Shown: positions 1 to 8,957 of the stretch, one piece after another
How the letters are laid out: each line of letters begins with the position of its first letter
How positions within the stretch are numbered: the first letter of the stretch is position 1
Source of the DNA: an uncultured Pseudomonadales bacterium
GTDB taxonomy: Bacteria > Pseudomonadota > Gammaproteobacteria > Pseudomonadales > CANNCY01
DNA length: 64,000 bases
Assembly: GCA_947503335.1 (NCBI GenBank)
Contig: CANNCY010000001.1
Span: 1,191,650 to 1,255,649 of the forward strand
Direction of reading: 5' to 3'
Notes under the pieces: generated by a model
Databases searched by the model: none
The model's input: only the letters and a program-made list of their open reading frames with translations
What the model was told of the DNA's origin: nothing
Position numbers and translations under genes: made by a program

Positions 1-283
1 TGATACCATCGGCGGTGTAGTCTGTTGCCAGGGCATGATGCACGATACCTGTGTACCAGATATGGGTAGCACCCATCGCCTTAATGGCGTTAAGGGTATT
101 GGGCGTGATTTGATTAAATTTGCCGCTACCATTTTGCTCAATCGTACCCCAGGGCACGTTAGTTGTATTATCGTTAGCAAATACCCGCGGTAGCATTTGA
201 TAGATATGAACGCGTTGCGCTTCTGCTACTGCGTGTGATGCCATCACCCCTGACAGCGTTAATGCTAGTATTGCTTTAATCAT
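1..283 (-). CDS. GH13 alpha-amylase family protein, secreted (5' part only, runs off window)
   Basis: Reading leftwards from an ATG at 283, about 94 codons are present before the window edge. The N-terminus is a signal peptide (MIKAILALTLSGVMASHAVA). It is followed by VHIYQMLPRVFAN and a GKFNQI...GATHIWYTGI stretch, which is the first strand and loop of the GH13 alpha-amylase barrel in the group whose members read YQ(I/M)xPRVF and THIWYTG. The start codon overlaps the stop of the GH31 gene upstream (TAATG), so the two are translationally coupled. It probably cleaves alpha-glucans in the periplasm or at the cell surface for the same maltodextrin pathway. The catalytic residues lie outside the window, so activity cannot be judged. 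Confidence 0.82.
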   Translation of the reverse strand, partial: MIKAILALTLSGVMASHAVAEAQRVHIYQMLPRVFANDNTTNVPWGTIEQNGSGKFNQITPNTLNAIKAMGATHIWYTGIVHHALATDYTADGI

Positions 284-2535
284 TACAGTACTACCTCGAT
301 AGAGCACATATCGTTTGTCTTGCTTATAGTTAATCGACCACTATCAAGGTGATAACCTATCACCTGATCACAGGCCCTCACTTCACGCACACTAGGTACG
401 CCATGCAGTATCCAGCTGGTCGGCTGATCAGCTGATAACCTTATCGATTGGGCCGTCTGATTGACTCGATAACCAACGCGCTCGTCATCAGCATCAAACG
501 AGCCGTCGTCGTGATAAACAAACGAATCAACTTCGATATTGGTAGGCGACACATAGTAGTGAAGTTGCAGTAGATCTAGGTGATACTCAGATAGGTTTTG
601 ATAACCGCTGGCCTGCGCAATGACCGAGCCTGCCTTTACAAAAACAGGAATCTGATCGGCAAGCAGATTAACGCTATGGGTTTGACCACCTGTAATAGAA
701 GCAGAAGAATCTAGTGGGTACCAACGGCCTTCGGGTAGATAAACCTGTCGCTGTGTTGCTCCCTGTTCTAACACCGGCGCTACAAGCAACGAAGGGCCCC
801 ACATATATTGATCTCGAATAGCAAACGACGCCTCGTCATCAGCAAGAGCCATTGGTCGCGCCAACGGCATTCCTGTCTTATGGTTTTCGTACACAGCCGT
901 GTATAGGTAAGGCATTAGTCGATAGCGCAGATCGATTGCTTTCTTGGCCAGTTTACGCACCTCAGCGCTGTGGTATACCGGCTCAGAGGCCACCGACTCC
1001 TCGGCATGCGGTCTAAAGACCGGCGAGAAGACGCCAAACTGTAGCCAACGAATATACAACTCGTCGTCGAGTGCTTCGACAGGCGTAAAACCGCCTAAAT
1101 CTGAATGCATGTAAGCAATGCCCTGCATACCCATCGACAACATAATTTGTGGCTGCGCGGCTAACCCTGCCCAGTTGCGACCTACATCGCCCGACCAAGG
1201 AATCATGCCGTAACGCTGCGACCCCACAAACCCAGAACGCATCATGACAAAGGGGCGAGTATCAGGGTGCATATCGCGTGCCTGTTCATACACCAACTGT
1301 GCCCAACGATGGCCGTAGGCATTGTGTAAGTCTAACGCGGTACCTGTGGCATGAATCGTATCATCGGGGTGCACTTCGGGCTCGCCTAAATCGCCCCACC
1401 ACCCAGCGACGCCGTAGCCATCAAGGTATTCATAGATACCCTTAAACCACTCTTGGCCATCTTCTGAAAACACATCCACTAGCGCCGTGTTACCAAAGTA
1501 AAAATCGAAGGTTTTGGTAGTGCCGTCTGGTGCGGTTGCTAGGGCATTAGCTTTCTCTGCCTCTTCAAAACGAGACGACGAGGTTAAGACAAAGGGTTCA
1601 GTTATCAAAACCGTATTAACGCCTTTATCTTGTAAATCAGTAGTCATCTGTTTGGGTTGAGCAAAGGCCTGTTCATCAAATCTAAGATTGCCCATATGCC
1701 CCTTAATGTCTGGGCCAAACCAATATAGATCAACCACTAACGCATCTAAGCCAATATCGTATTGCTCATACAACGCGGTCGTTTCTAACACCTGTTGCTG
1801 CGTGCGGTAACCAAAACGTGACGCAAAGCTACCTAGTGCCCAGCGTGGCGGCATAGGTTGACGACCTGTCGCCTCAGTTAAATTCGCTAAACGATCGGCC
1901 CAGGTTTTGCCTGCAATCACCGTATAACTGGCTCGCCCACCCTTCGACGAAAAAACCAATTCGTTAGAACCATTGACATCGATATCAAGCTGTCCTGCGC
2001 CGGCATTATCAAAGATTAGGTAGTAACCATTGGTTGAATATACCATCGGCATCGAGTAATACATCTGGTGCGATTCGCTGCCATAGCCGTAGTGCGCTCG
2101 GTTGTATAACGGCAGCGATTGACCACGCAGGTTATTGGGCAGCACACGTGAACCGCCACCCATAATCTGTTCGCCATGTGATAGATTAAAACTTGCCGTC
2201 ACCTGCGTTTTATCGTCAAGGCCGTTACGTTCTGACAAAAGAGGTTGACCGTTGTACTCATAACGTACAACGCCACTAGCGTCGACTGCCGCTGTTAGCC
2301 CGCCGTTAGTAGCAATTAATTCATCACCAGTGCGCTGAGACTTAAGCTTGCAGTCTCTAGCACTTGAAGCAATTGCATAGGATTCAAACTGCGTATCTAG
2401 TGACACAACCTCAAGCCCGTCAATACCTACGCACTGAATTGCAAAATGCTGCCCGTCTCGCTCGAAGATAACCGGTTGATCGCTACAGCCAACCATCCCC
2501 AATAGCGCAGTGATTGATAATAATCGTTTAAACAC
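283..2535 (-). CDS. GH31 alpha-glucosidase, lipoprotein
   Basis: A 750-residue family 31 glycoside hydrolase that would release glucose from the non-reducing ends of maltodextrins. The N-terminus MFKRLLSITALLGMVGC ends in a plausible lipobox (Cys17), so it is probably anchored to a membrane facing the periplasm. The nucleophile motif is GWWGDLGEPE with Asp382, and the acid/base motif is WSGD with Asp450; both match GH31. Translation starts at GTG (2535) behind an AGAGGG ribosome-binding site. An ATG two bases upstream is out of frame. It lies 8 bp after the halogenase stop and overlaps the next GH13 gene by a TAATG, so these three genes form one unit. Exact linkage specificity (alpha-1,4 or alpha-1,6) cannot be told. 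Confidence 0.9.
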   Translation of the reverse strand: MFKRLLSITALLGMVGCSDQPVIFERDGQHFAIQCVGIDGLEVVSLDTQFESYAIASSARDCKLKSQRTGDELIATNGGLTAAVDASGVVRYEYNGQPLLSERNGLDDKTQVTASFNLSHGEQIMGGGSRVLPNNLRGQSLPLYNRAHYGYGSESHQMYYSMPMVYSTNGYYLIFDNAGAGQLDIDVNGSNELVFSSKGGRASYTVIAGKTWADRLANLTEATGRQPMPPRWALGSFASRFGYRTQQQVLETTALYEQYDIGLDALVVDLYWFGPDIKGHMGNLRFDEQAFAQPKQMTTDLQDKGVNTVLITEPFVLTSSSRFEEAEKANALATAPDGTTKTFDFYFGNTALVDVFSEDGQEWFKGIYEYLDGYGVAGWWGDLGEPEVHPDDTIHATGTALDLHNAYGHRWAQLVYEQARDMHPDTRPFVMMRSGFVGSQRYGMIPWSGDVGRNWAGLAAQPQIMLSMGMQGIAYMHSDLGGFTPVEALDDELYIRWLQFGVFSPVFRPHAEESVASEPVYHSAEVRKLAKKAIDLRYRLMPYLYTAVYENHKTGMPLARPMALADDEASFAIRDQYMWGPSLLVAPVLEQGATQRQVYLPEGRWYPLDSSASITGGQTHSVNLLADQIPVFVKAGSVIAQASGYQNLSEYHLDLLQLHYYVSPTNIEVDSFVYHDDGSFDADDERVGYRVNQTAQSIRLSADQPTSWILHGVPSVREVRACDQVIGYHLDSGRLTISKTNDMCSIEVVL

Positions 2536-2543
2536 ATTACCCT

Positions 2544-4025
2544 CTACAAGAATTGCTCGTGCTCAGGCATCTGCGCAACAGTGCCATCAACCAGTGTTTT
2601 TAAACTAGCCATCAAATCGTCTAATTGCTGGTTCGACAGGTTGCCGGCAATAGGATGGTAATCAACAGGCATAACGCCCTGCCCAATCAGTACCTGCTGC
2701 CAAGCCGCTTCGGTAAATAGATCGTCAAAGTCTCTGAACACCTTGCCGCTTTCTTTAAACAGCTCTATTTTTTCTGCGAGCGTATCGGGCACCTTCATTT
2801 GCTGACATTGACGCCAAAAATCACTATCGCCACGCTGATTGACCTTGTAATGCAAAATAATAAAATCGCGAATACGCTCAAACTCTATCTGGGTTTGGCG
2901 ATTGAATTCGTCTACTTCAGCCTGCTTTATGCCCTGATGCGGAAACGACTTTATTAGGCGAGTTGCAGCCGACTGAATCAAGTGAATACTGGTCGACTCA
3001 AGCGGTTCTAAAAAGCCCGCCGACAAACCGATTGCAACCACGTTCTTTTGCCAAGCGTTGCGCGTACGCCCGGTCTTAAAGCGGATCATCTTAGGGTCAG
3101 CGAGCGGGGTTGCATCTAGGTTTGATAGCAGCGTTTCTTCGGCCTTTTCATCACTGCAATGACGGCTTGAATAAACGATGCCATTGCCCGTTCGGTGCTG
3201 TAATGGAATACGCCATTGCCAACCTGCTTCATGGGCAATTGAGCGAGTATAGGGCTGAATAGGCGTCGTGAGTTCACTAGGTACCGCGATAGCACGATCG
3301 CATGGTAGCCAGTGCGACCAGTCTTCAAATCCTGCGCCTAACGCCTTTTGAATCAATAGGCCTGCCATGCCGGTACAGTCGACAAACATATCACCTTTTA
3401 CGATCTGCCCGCCTTCTAGGTGCAAGTGTTTCACATAGCCATTTGACGCATCCAGCTCAACATTTGCTACGGCGCCCTCGATGCGTTCAACACCGCGGCT
3501 TTCACTAAAATCGCGCAAGAACCTTGCATACAAGCCCGCATCAAAATGGTACGCGTAGGCGATGCCTGGCAGGCTAGTGTTCGCGATCTTTTGTACTTTC
3601 GCGAATTTATTGTGCTTAGCGGCTTGATAGTTTAACGAGTAATCCCAAAAGTCAGAGCTACCGCCCTGTTGCCGATGGCGCACCCAAAAATGATGAAAGT
3701 CACAAAACGGGAATTGTTTACCAATACTGCCAAACGCATGCATGTATTGCTGGCCAACTGCACCCCAGTTTTCGAACTGAATACCAAGCTTGATAGTACC
3801 CTTGGTCGCCTTTAAGAACTCGCCCTCGTCTATACCCAGTGCGGCATTAAAGTTTTGAATGGGCGGAATCGTTGCCTCGCCCACACCAATAGTGCCGATC
3901 TTATCTGACTCTACAAGCGAGATTGAAATCGACTTACCCAAGACCTTAGCCAGTAGCGACGCCGTAACCCATCCGGCTGTGCCACCGCCCAAGATCACAA
4001 GTTTCTTAATTGCATGCTCGCCCAT
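2544..4025 (-). CDS. Flavin-dependent tryptophan halogenase family protein
   Basis: A 493-residue protein of the PrnA/RebH family. The FAD-binding GGGTAGW is at residues 13-19. The catalytic lysine is Lys79, the same number as in PrnA. The family signature WxWxIP is present as WQWRIP at 269-274, and the glutamate of the PLEST motif is Glu343 (PrnA Glu346). All hallmark residues are intact, so a halogenase or related flavin chemistry is plausible. It needs reduced FAD from a partner reductase, and none is nearby. It lies between the TonB receptor and the GH31 gene. Halogenase homologues beside TonB receptors in polysaccharide loci are common in marine Proteobacteria, with unknown substrates. 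Do not assume free tryptophan is the substrate. Confidence 0.88.
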   Translation of the reverse strand: MGEHAIKKLVILGGGTAGWVTASLLAKVLGKSISISLVESDKIGTIGVGEATIPPIQNFNAALGIDEGEFLKATKGTIKLGIQFENWGAVGQQYMHAFGSIGKQFPFCDFHHFWVRHRQQGGSSDFWDYSLNYQAAKHNKFAKVQKIANTSLPGIAYAYHFDAGLYARFLRDFSESRGVERIEGAVANVELDASNGYVKHLHLEGGQIVKGDMFVDCTGMAGLLIQKALGAGFEDWSHWLPCDRAIAVPSELTTPIQPYTRSIAHEAGWQWRIPLQHRTGNGIVYSSRHCSDEKAEETLLSNLDATPLADPKMIRFKTGRTRNAWQKNVVAIGLSAGFLEPLESTSIHLIQSAATRLIKSFPHQGIKQAEVDEFNRQTQIEFERIRDFIILHYKVNQRGDSDFWRQCQQMKVPDTLAEKIELFKESGKVFRDFDDLFTEAAWQQVLIGQGVMPVDYHPIAGNLSNQQLDDLMASLKTLVDGTVAQMPEHEQFL

Positions 4026-4056
4026 TTTTAAACCATTTGCTCAATTATCATGACGT

Positions 4057-4090
4057 AAAAAGCCCCACAGCTAATGCTGCAGGGCTTTTT
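4057..4090 (-). terminator. Rho-independent terminator after the glucan TonB receptor
   Basis: The arms AAAAAGCCC (4057-4065) and GGGCTTTTT (4082-4090) are perfectly complementary, with an inner CAGC/GCTG stem. On the minus strand it ends in a T run. It sits 25 bp after the receptor stop and 32 bp before the halogenase start. It should therefore reduce, not necessarily abolish, transcription of the downstream halogenase and glucosidases. Confidence 0.85.
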
Positions 4091-4114
4091 GACTGTACTA
4101 CAACAAATCTAAGA

Positions 4115-6898
4115 CTACAGCTTGTAGCTAAAGCCCATTAGATAAGTCTTGCCATAGTTCTGGTAGTCGCGAACCTGCAGATCATTATCGCCACTTAAGG
4201 CAACGAATGGCTCGTTAGTTAGGTTCTGACCCTGTAGGTATAGCGACAGCCCCTGCAACGCCTCAACGTTCGAATTATCGAAGCTGTAGCTTAGCTGAGC
4301 ATCAACGATAGTTTCGCCCTTGATGTCGACCTGCTGAGTATCAAAACCGATGCCGTAAACATCGCCCTTAAAGTCGTCGCGCTTACGAACACTTACACGG
4401 GCATTGAAGCCGTAGTTATCGTAGTAAACCGTAGCGTTTTGAATGCTGTCAGATAACCCAGGTAGCTCGAAGTCGTTACCATTTGGATCTTGAATATCTG
4501 ACGAGATACCCGTGTGGCTAGCCAATAGACCAAAGCCATCAAGCGCTTCGCTGAATACATGGAACGGTAGCGAGATAGATACTTCGTAACCAGATAGGTC
4601 ACCGCCACCGCCGTTTACCTTACCCCAAGCAGTCGCCGTTGGGTTATCAGGCACTAGGCCAGTATCGGGGTCAGCAACACCATCAAGATCCACTTGATAA
4701 CTGTCGTCAAAGTGCCATTCACTTAGGTCTTTATAGAAGAACGCTAACGAGAAATAACCCTCGTCTACGAAGTAGTTTTCGTACGAAAGATCAATACCTA
4801 CTGCTTCTTTCGGCTCTAGCTCAGGGTTACCGCCCCAGATGCTCCAGTTATTACCGTTACCGTCGGGTATCTGGTTGTAGTTGGTGCCGATCGACGCGTT
4901 CATTTCGTCCATGCGAGCACGAGAGATAGTTTTAGCTGCGCCAAAACGTAGTAGCTGGCTTTCGGTAAGCTCTAGCGACATATTTAAGCTAGGCAAGATA
5001 TGACTGTAGCTATGGCTTAAGTCGGTCGGTGATACAATAACCAGACCATCTTTAGTGCGTGAAGCATAGCCCTTAGAGCCTTGATCGGTGTGTACATAAC
5101 GAAGACCTGCGTTACCGTTTAATGGCTTGCCAGCGATCTCGGTTTCGAAATTAGCTTGAACAAACGCCGCCGTCACCTGCTCTTCTACGGTGTACGACTT
5201 GGTAACGTGCTTGTCACTGGTGAGCGCTTCACTAAGAAGGTTGTAGTAACCATCTTGCAGCATCTTGCCAGCGTCATATGCGATCATTTCGCCCATACCA
5301 ATAAAGTCTAGAGAGGCAGTGCCCAAGCGATACTCTTCAGGTACTTCTTGCATTGCTGGGAACGCAGTTAACGTCATGTAGTAACCGTTAGAGCGTTTCT
5401 CTTTTTTACGGTCACGATACGACACACCGTACTTGATCTCGTTGATTGGGCCTACGTCAACCATCTGGGTTGCTGCAAGCTTGAGCGAGTTTAGCTCGTC
5501 GTCGATCTCAGGTGCGTTTAAGAAGCCATCTTGAGCTGCGTTTTCGTACTGATCACCTGGCATCAAACCATATTCGTCGTTTAGCGCCGAACTCCAACCC
5601 CAAGTTAGTGGGCCACCCATCTGAATTAGGTTCCAATCGCTGTAATCTAAACCGTGGGTAAAGGTTGCGCCGGTGTTGCCAGGCTTAAAGGTATAACCAA
5701 TAACATCAGATACACCTTCAGCATCACCACGACCAGTACCTGCATAGCTTTCAAAGCTCCAGATATTACGTTCTACCGATGAATGGCTTGCATCAAACTC
5801 GATTGAAAGGCCATCACAGCAATCCCAAACCGTGTTAAAACCTAACGACTTAAGCTTTGCATCACGGTTTTCTAAGTCGTTGCGAACAACAACACGCTGA
5901 TCGTGGGTAGTGGCGCTAGTGATAAAGCCCGTTTCTGGGTCAACGTCACTTGGGTCAGCAGTGATAGTACCGCCACCTTGGCCCCATGCGAATGGAATTT
6001 CGATACCACGCAAGATCTTCTCGTCAGAGAAATCAACGTATAGCGCGTCAACAGTTGCGCGTAGGTTTTCACTAGGCTTCAGATCTAGTACTACCATCGC
6101 GCTGTCACGCTCTAGCATTGAAGATCGAACGAATGGCTTAGCACCACCTAAAATAGAATAGTTAGTACCATCTACTGTGAACTCTGGGTAGCCCCAGCTG
6201 TTCCAACGCTCTTCTTGGTTGGGCGAGCTCATGGTATTTAGCGCGATTGCCAAACCTACAGTATCGTCAGCAAACTGATCGATGTACGAGAACGTTGCGC
6301 GGTGACCGCTATCATCACCATCTGGGTTTAGCTTCTCTAGGCTAGTTTGCTCTAGCTGGCCGTTAAACATGATCACTCGCTCATTGCGATCTAGCGGCTT
6401 AACAGACTGCATGTCGATAACGCCAGCAATACCTTCTGCCTCTAGGCTAGCTTGCGGGGTTTTATAAACGGTTACACCGCTCATGATCTCTGACGGATAT
6501 AGGTCAAACTCTACGCCTCGGTTATCACCGATTGATACCTGTTCGCGACCATTAAAGGTAGTAGCACTTTCGTTCTCGCCAAAACCACGAATGGTTACAC
6601 GGCTAGCACGGCCATCGAGACGTTGTGCAGCTAAACCAGGCAGGCGCGAAATCGCTTCAGCGATAGAAGAATCAGGTAGCTTACCAATATCTTCTGCAGA
6701 GATAGATTCGACAACAGCCGCGGTATCACGCTTTACGTCAATCGAGTCTTTAATACTCTTACGAAAGCCTTTTACCGTGATCTCTTCGATCTCTTGTACT
6801 TCTTCATCCTGGGCCCAAACTGTCGCAGAGGCTGTCAGCGACGCAGCAATCGCAGCAGACAAGATTGCTGGCGAAAAGCGTTTAGTGGTAAGACTCAT
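4115..6898 (-). CDS. TonB-dependent receptor (probable maltodextrin uptake)
   Basis: A 927-residue outer-membrane receptor. It has a signal peptide ending at VWAQ, a TonB-box-like segment (EEITVKG), a plug domain (SISAEDIGKLPDSSIAEAISRLPG...VTIRGFG) and a long beta-barrel ending in YLMGFSYKL. The plug resembles the Caulobacter-type receptors used for oligosaccharides. I chose the second ATG (6898) because GGAG at 6905-6908 then has a 6-base spacing; a frame-open TTG at 6910 lies too close. The neighbours (GH31, two GH13, glucokinase) indicate maltose or maltodextrin as substrate, as for Caulobacter MalA. No SusD-like partner is present, as expected for Proteobacteria. Its promoter carries the C-tract/G-tract repeat described separately. 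Confidence 0.92.
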   Translation of the reverse strand: MSLTTKRFSPAILSAAIAASLTASATVWAQDEEVQEIEEITVKGFRKSIKDSIDVKRDTAAVVESISAEDIGKLPDSSIAEAISRLPGLAAQRLDGRASRVTIRGFGENESATTFNGREQVSIGDNRGVEFDLYPSEIMSGVTVYKTPQASLEAEGIAGVIDMQSVKPLDRNERVIMFNGQLEQTSLEKLNPDGDDSGHRATFSYIDQFADDTVGLAIALNTMSSPNQEERWNSWGYPEFTVDGTNYSILGGAKPFVRSSMLERDSAMVVLDLKPSENLRATVDALYVDFSDEKILRGIEIPFAWGQGGGTITADPSDVDPETGFITSATTHDQRVVVRNDLENRDAKLKSLGFNTVWDCCDGLSIEFDASHSSVERNIWSFESYAGTGRGDAEGVSDVIGYTFKPGNTGATFTHGLDYSDWNLIQMGGPLTWGWSSALNDEYGLMPGDQYENAAQDGFLNAPEIDDELNSLKLAATQMVDVGPINEIKYGVSYRDRKKEKRSNGYYMTLTAFPAMQEVPEEYRLGTASLDFIGMGEMIAYDAGKMLQDGYYNLLSEALTSDKHVTKSYTVEEQVTAAFVQANFETEIAGKPLNGNAGLRYVHTDQGSKGYASRTKDGLVIVSPTDLSHSYSHILPSLNMSLELTESQLLRFGAAKTISRARMDEMNASIGTNYNQIPDGNGNNWSIWGGNPELEPKEAVGIDLSYENYFVDEGYFSLAFFYKDLSEWHFDDSYQVDLDGVADPDTGLVPDNPTATAWGKVNGGGGDLSGYEVSISLPFHVFSEALDGFGLLASHTGISSDIQDPNGNDFELPGLSDSIQNATVYYDNYGFNARVSVRKRDDFKGDVYGIGFDTQQVDIKGETIVDAQLSYSFDNSNVEALQGLSLYLQGQNLTNEPFVALSGDNDLQVRDYQNYGKTYLMGFSYKL

Positions 6899-6937
6899 CA
6901 TCTTCTCCAATATATTGTAGTTATGTGTCTAGGGTAT

Positions 6938-6980
6938 AGGATATGAGCGAGCAGGGTCGATTGCTTCCCCCCATAGGGGG
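6938..6980 (-). promoter_or_regulatory. Predicted promoter and operator of the TonB receptor (C-tract/G-tract repeat)
   Basis: On the minus strand: C5 (6976-6980), TAT, G6 (6967-6972), then a weak -35 AAGCAA (6961-6966), a 17-bp spacer and a -10 TATCCT (6938-6943). The G run abuts the -35 box, the usual position of an activator site near -40. There are 23 bases between the G run and the -10 box, close to the 22 found at the amylase and glucokinase promoters. Confidence 0.6.
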
Positions 6981-7013
6981 AGGAGAAATAGTTACCTTAC
7001 CGCCAAAAGGCCT

Positions 7014-7057
7014 CCCCCTACCTCTGGGGTAGGCTCATTTTATCGCACTTAGATACT
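7014..7057 (+). promoter_or_regulatory. Predicted promoter and operator of the divergent GH13 gene
   Basis: C5 (7014-7018), a 7-base spacer, then G4 (7026-7029). A -10 candidate GATACT (7052-7057) follows 22 bases after the G run; TACTAT at 7054 is an alternative. The -35 position (7029-7034) has no good match, which fits activator dependence. A perfect 6-bp inverted repeat CCTACC/GGTAGG (7017-7022 and 7028-7033) is centred in the same place. Confidence 0.55.
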
Positions 7058-7085
7058 ATGCCGTTGAGCAAAACGAGGCCTGTTT

Positions 7086-8957
7086 ATGAAACGAATCACA
7101 ATAACAACTTTTATACTCGCCACATCAACCGCCATCGCCCAACCACCCGAATGGGCACAAGACGCCATTTGGTATCAAATCTTTGTCGAGCGTTTCTATA
7201 ACGGTGATCATTCGAATGATCCTACGCCTCACGACATGGACGGCACCTATCCCGGCACCATCCCCACTGACTGGCAACTTAGCCGCTGGACATCTGACTG
7301 GTATCAGCCTGACACCTATTTCAAGCACCTAGATAACACCAAAGATTTTTTAGGCAACCCTGTTAACACCTTTGATCAAAAGACCTCCCTGCGACGGTAT
7401 GGCGGTGACTTGCAAGGTGTACTAGAAAAAATGGATTACATTCAATCGTTAGGTGTCAATGCCATTTACTTTAATCCACTAAACGATGCTCCCTCGCTGC
7501 ATAAATATGATGCTCGTCACTGGCGTCATATAGACCGAAATTTTGGCCCTGACCCAATAGGCGATGCAAAAATATTTAAAGAAGAAGACCCTGCAGACGC
7601 AACTAGTTGGCAATGGACAGCCGCTGACAAGTTATTCTTAAAGGTGATTAACGAGGCGCATCAACGCAATATCAAAGTAATTCTTGATTATTCGTTTAAC
7701 CACACAGGCCACACCTTTTGGGCATGGCAAGACGTGCTAAAGAATCAGCAAAGCTCCTCGTACGCCGACTGGTATTGGGTTCAACAGTTCGACAACCCAC
7801 AAACCGCCACCAATGAGTTTAGTTATCGTGGCTGGTTTGGCGTGTTTGACCTGCCTGAAATTAGAGAAACTGAATACATCGACCATGCCGACCGTATCGT
7901 ACCCGCCGAAGGCAATATTTATAGCGAGGCAGCTAAGCAGCACATCTTCAATGTTACCTCTCGCTGGCTAGACCCCAACGGTGACGGCGACCCAAGCGAT
8001 GGTGTAGATGGTTTTCGGCTAGATGTAGCTGCCGAGGTGCCGTTTGGCTTTTGGCGCGAGTACCGACAACATGTTAAATCGATCAACCCCGACGCTTACC
8101 TTGTGGGCGAGGTTTGGTGGGAAAAATGGCCCGACCAGTTATTAGACCCTGCGCCGTTTTTACAGGGCGATGTATTTGATGCGGTCATGAACTATCGCTG
8201 GTATCGATCGGCGCGTCGCCTGTTTGCACGCAATACACCTTACATCACGCCAAGTGAATTCGTTAAACAACTCACTCAGCAAGACAGCACCGTTGACTCG
8301 GTTTATCGATACGCAAACATGAACATGTCAGCAAGCCACGACACGCCGCGCTTAGTAACCAGTCTTGCGAACAACGCAAAGTACAAAGTAGATGCAAAAG
8401 CCCTTCAAGATAAGCACTACATCATTCATAAGCCCGACGATTCGGTATACGCAGACGCACGCCTTCTATTAATTCACCAGTTTACTTACATAGGTGCGCC
8501 ACAAATATGGGCAGGCGATGAAATGGGCATGTGGGGCAGTGATGACCCACATACAAGAAAGCCACTCATCTGGCCAGAGATGCAATTTGACGACGAGGCA
8601 AGACACCCTCTCGACATGAAGCGCCCTACGAGCCCTGTGAGTTTTGACCACGAACTGAATAAACTATACCAACAGCTCGCAAACTTCAGACGTAATTCAT
8701 CGGTACTACGCCAAGGCTCGTTGATATGGAATGAGGTTAACGACGATAAAGGCCTACTGAGTTATACCCGCTTTATTAACAACAAAACATTACTAATTGC
8801 CTTTAACTTAAGCGAGCAAGAGCAAGTGATTGAAGCAGCTAATGCGGCAAATCTACTGCTAACAGAAAACGATGCGACGCTAATTGATACTACCCTATCA
8901 CTACCTGCTAGAAGCGCCGCCATAGTAACCCTACAAGATTACTCTACTAAAAACTGA
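7086..8957 (+). CDS. GH13 alpha-amylase/cyclomaltodextrinase-like enzyme, periplasmic
   Basis: A 623-residue GH13 enzyme with a signal peptide (cleavage near AIAQ). The four conserved regions are intact: DYSFNH (201-206), GFRLDVA with nucleophile Asp313, GEVWW with acid/base Glu342, and SASHD with His418-Asp419. The opening WAQDAIWYQIFVERFYNGD resembles neopullulanase and cyclomaltodextrinase-type enzymes, but no N-terminal starch-binding domain precedes it. It probably breaks maltodextrins brought in by the divergent TonB receptor. The gene is single, on the opposite strand to the rest of the locus. Its 3' end overlaps the convergent glucokinase gene by 19 bp. Preferred substrate and product cannot be told from sequence. 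Confidence 0.9.
   Translation: MKRITITTFILATSTAIAQPPEWAQDAIWYQIFVERFYNGDHSNDPTPHDMDGTYPGTIPTDWQLSRWTSDWYQPDTYFKHLDNTKDFLGNPVNTFDQKTSLRRYGGDLQGVLEKMDYIQSLGVNAIYFNPLNDAPSLHKYDARHWRHIDRNFGPDPIGDAKIFKEEDPADATSWQWTAADKLFLKVINEAHQRNIKVILDYSFNHTGHTFWAWQDVLKNQQSSSYADWYWVQQFDNPQTATNEFSYRGWFGVFDLPEIRETEYIDHADRIVPAEGNIYSEAAKQHIFNVTSRWLDPNGDGDPSDGVDGFRLDVAAEVPFGFWREYRQHVKSINPDAYLVGEVWWEKWPDQLLDPAPFLQGDVFDAVMNYRWYRSARRLFARNTPYITPSEFVKQLTQQDSTVDSVYRYANMNMSASHDTPRLVTSLANNAKYKVDAKALQDKHYIIHKPDDSVYADARLLLIHQFTYIGAPQIWAGDEMGMWGSDDPHTRKPLIWPEMQFDDEARHPLDMKRPTSPVSFDHELNKLYQQLANFRRNSSVLRQGSLIWNEVNDDKGLLSYTRFINNKTLLIAFNLSEQEQVIEAANAANLLLTENDATLIDTTLSLPARSAAIVTLQDYSTKN

Noticed and set aside
6483..6920. A 145-codon open frame antisense to the TonB receptor N-terminus
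   Set aside because: It lies wholly opposite a clear receptor gene, has no ribosome-binding site and has shadow-like composition. The same holds for other antisense frames inside large genes.
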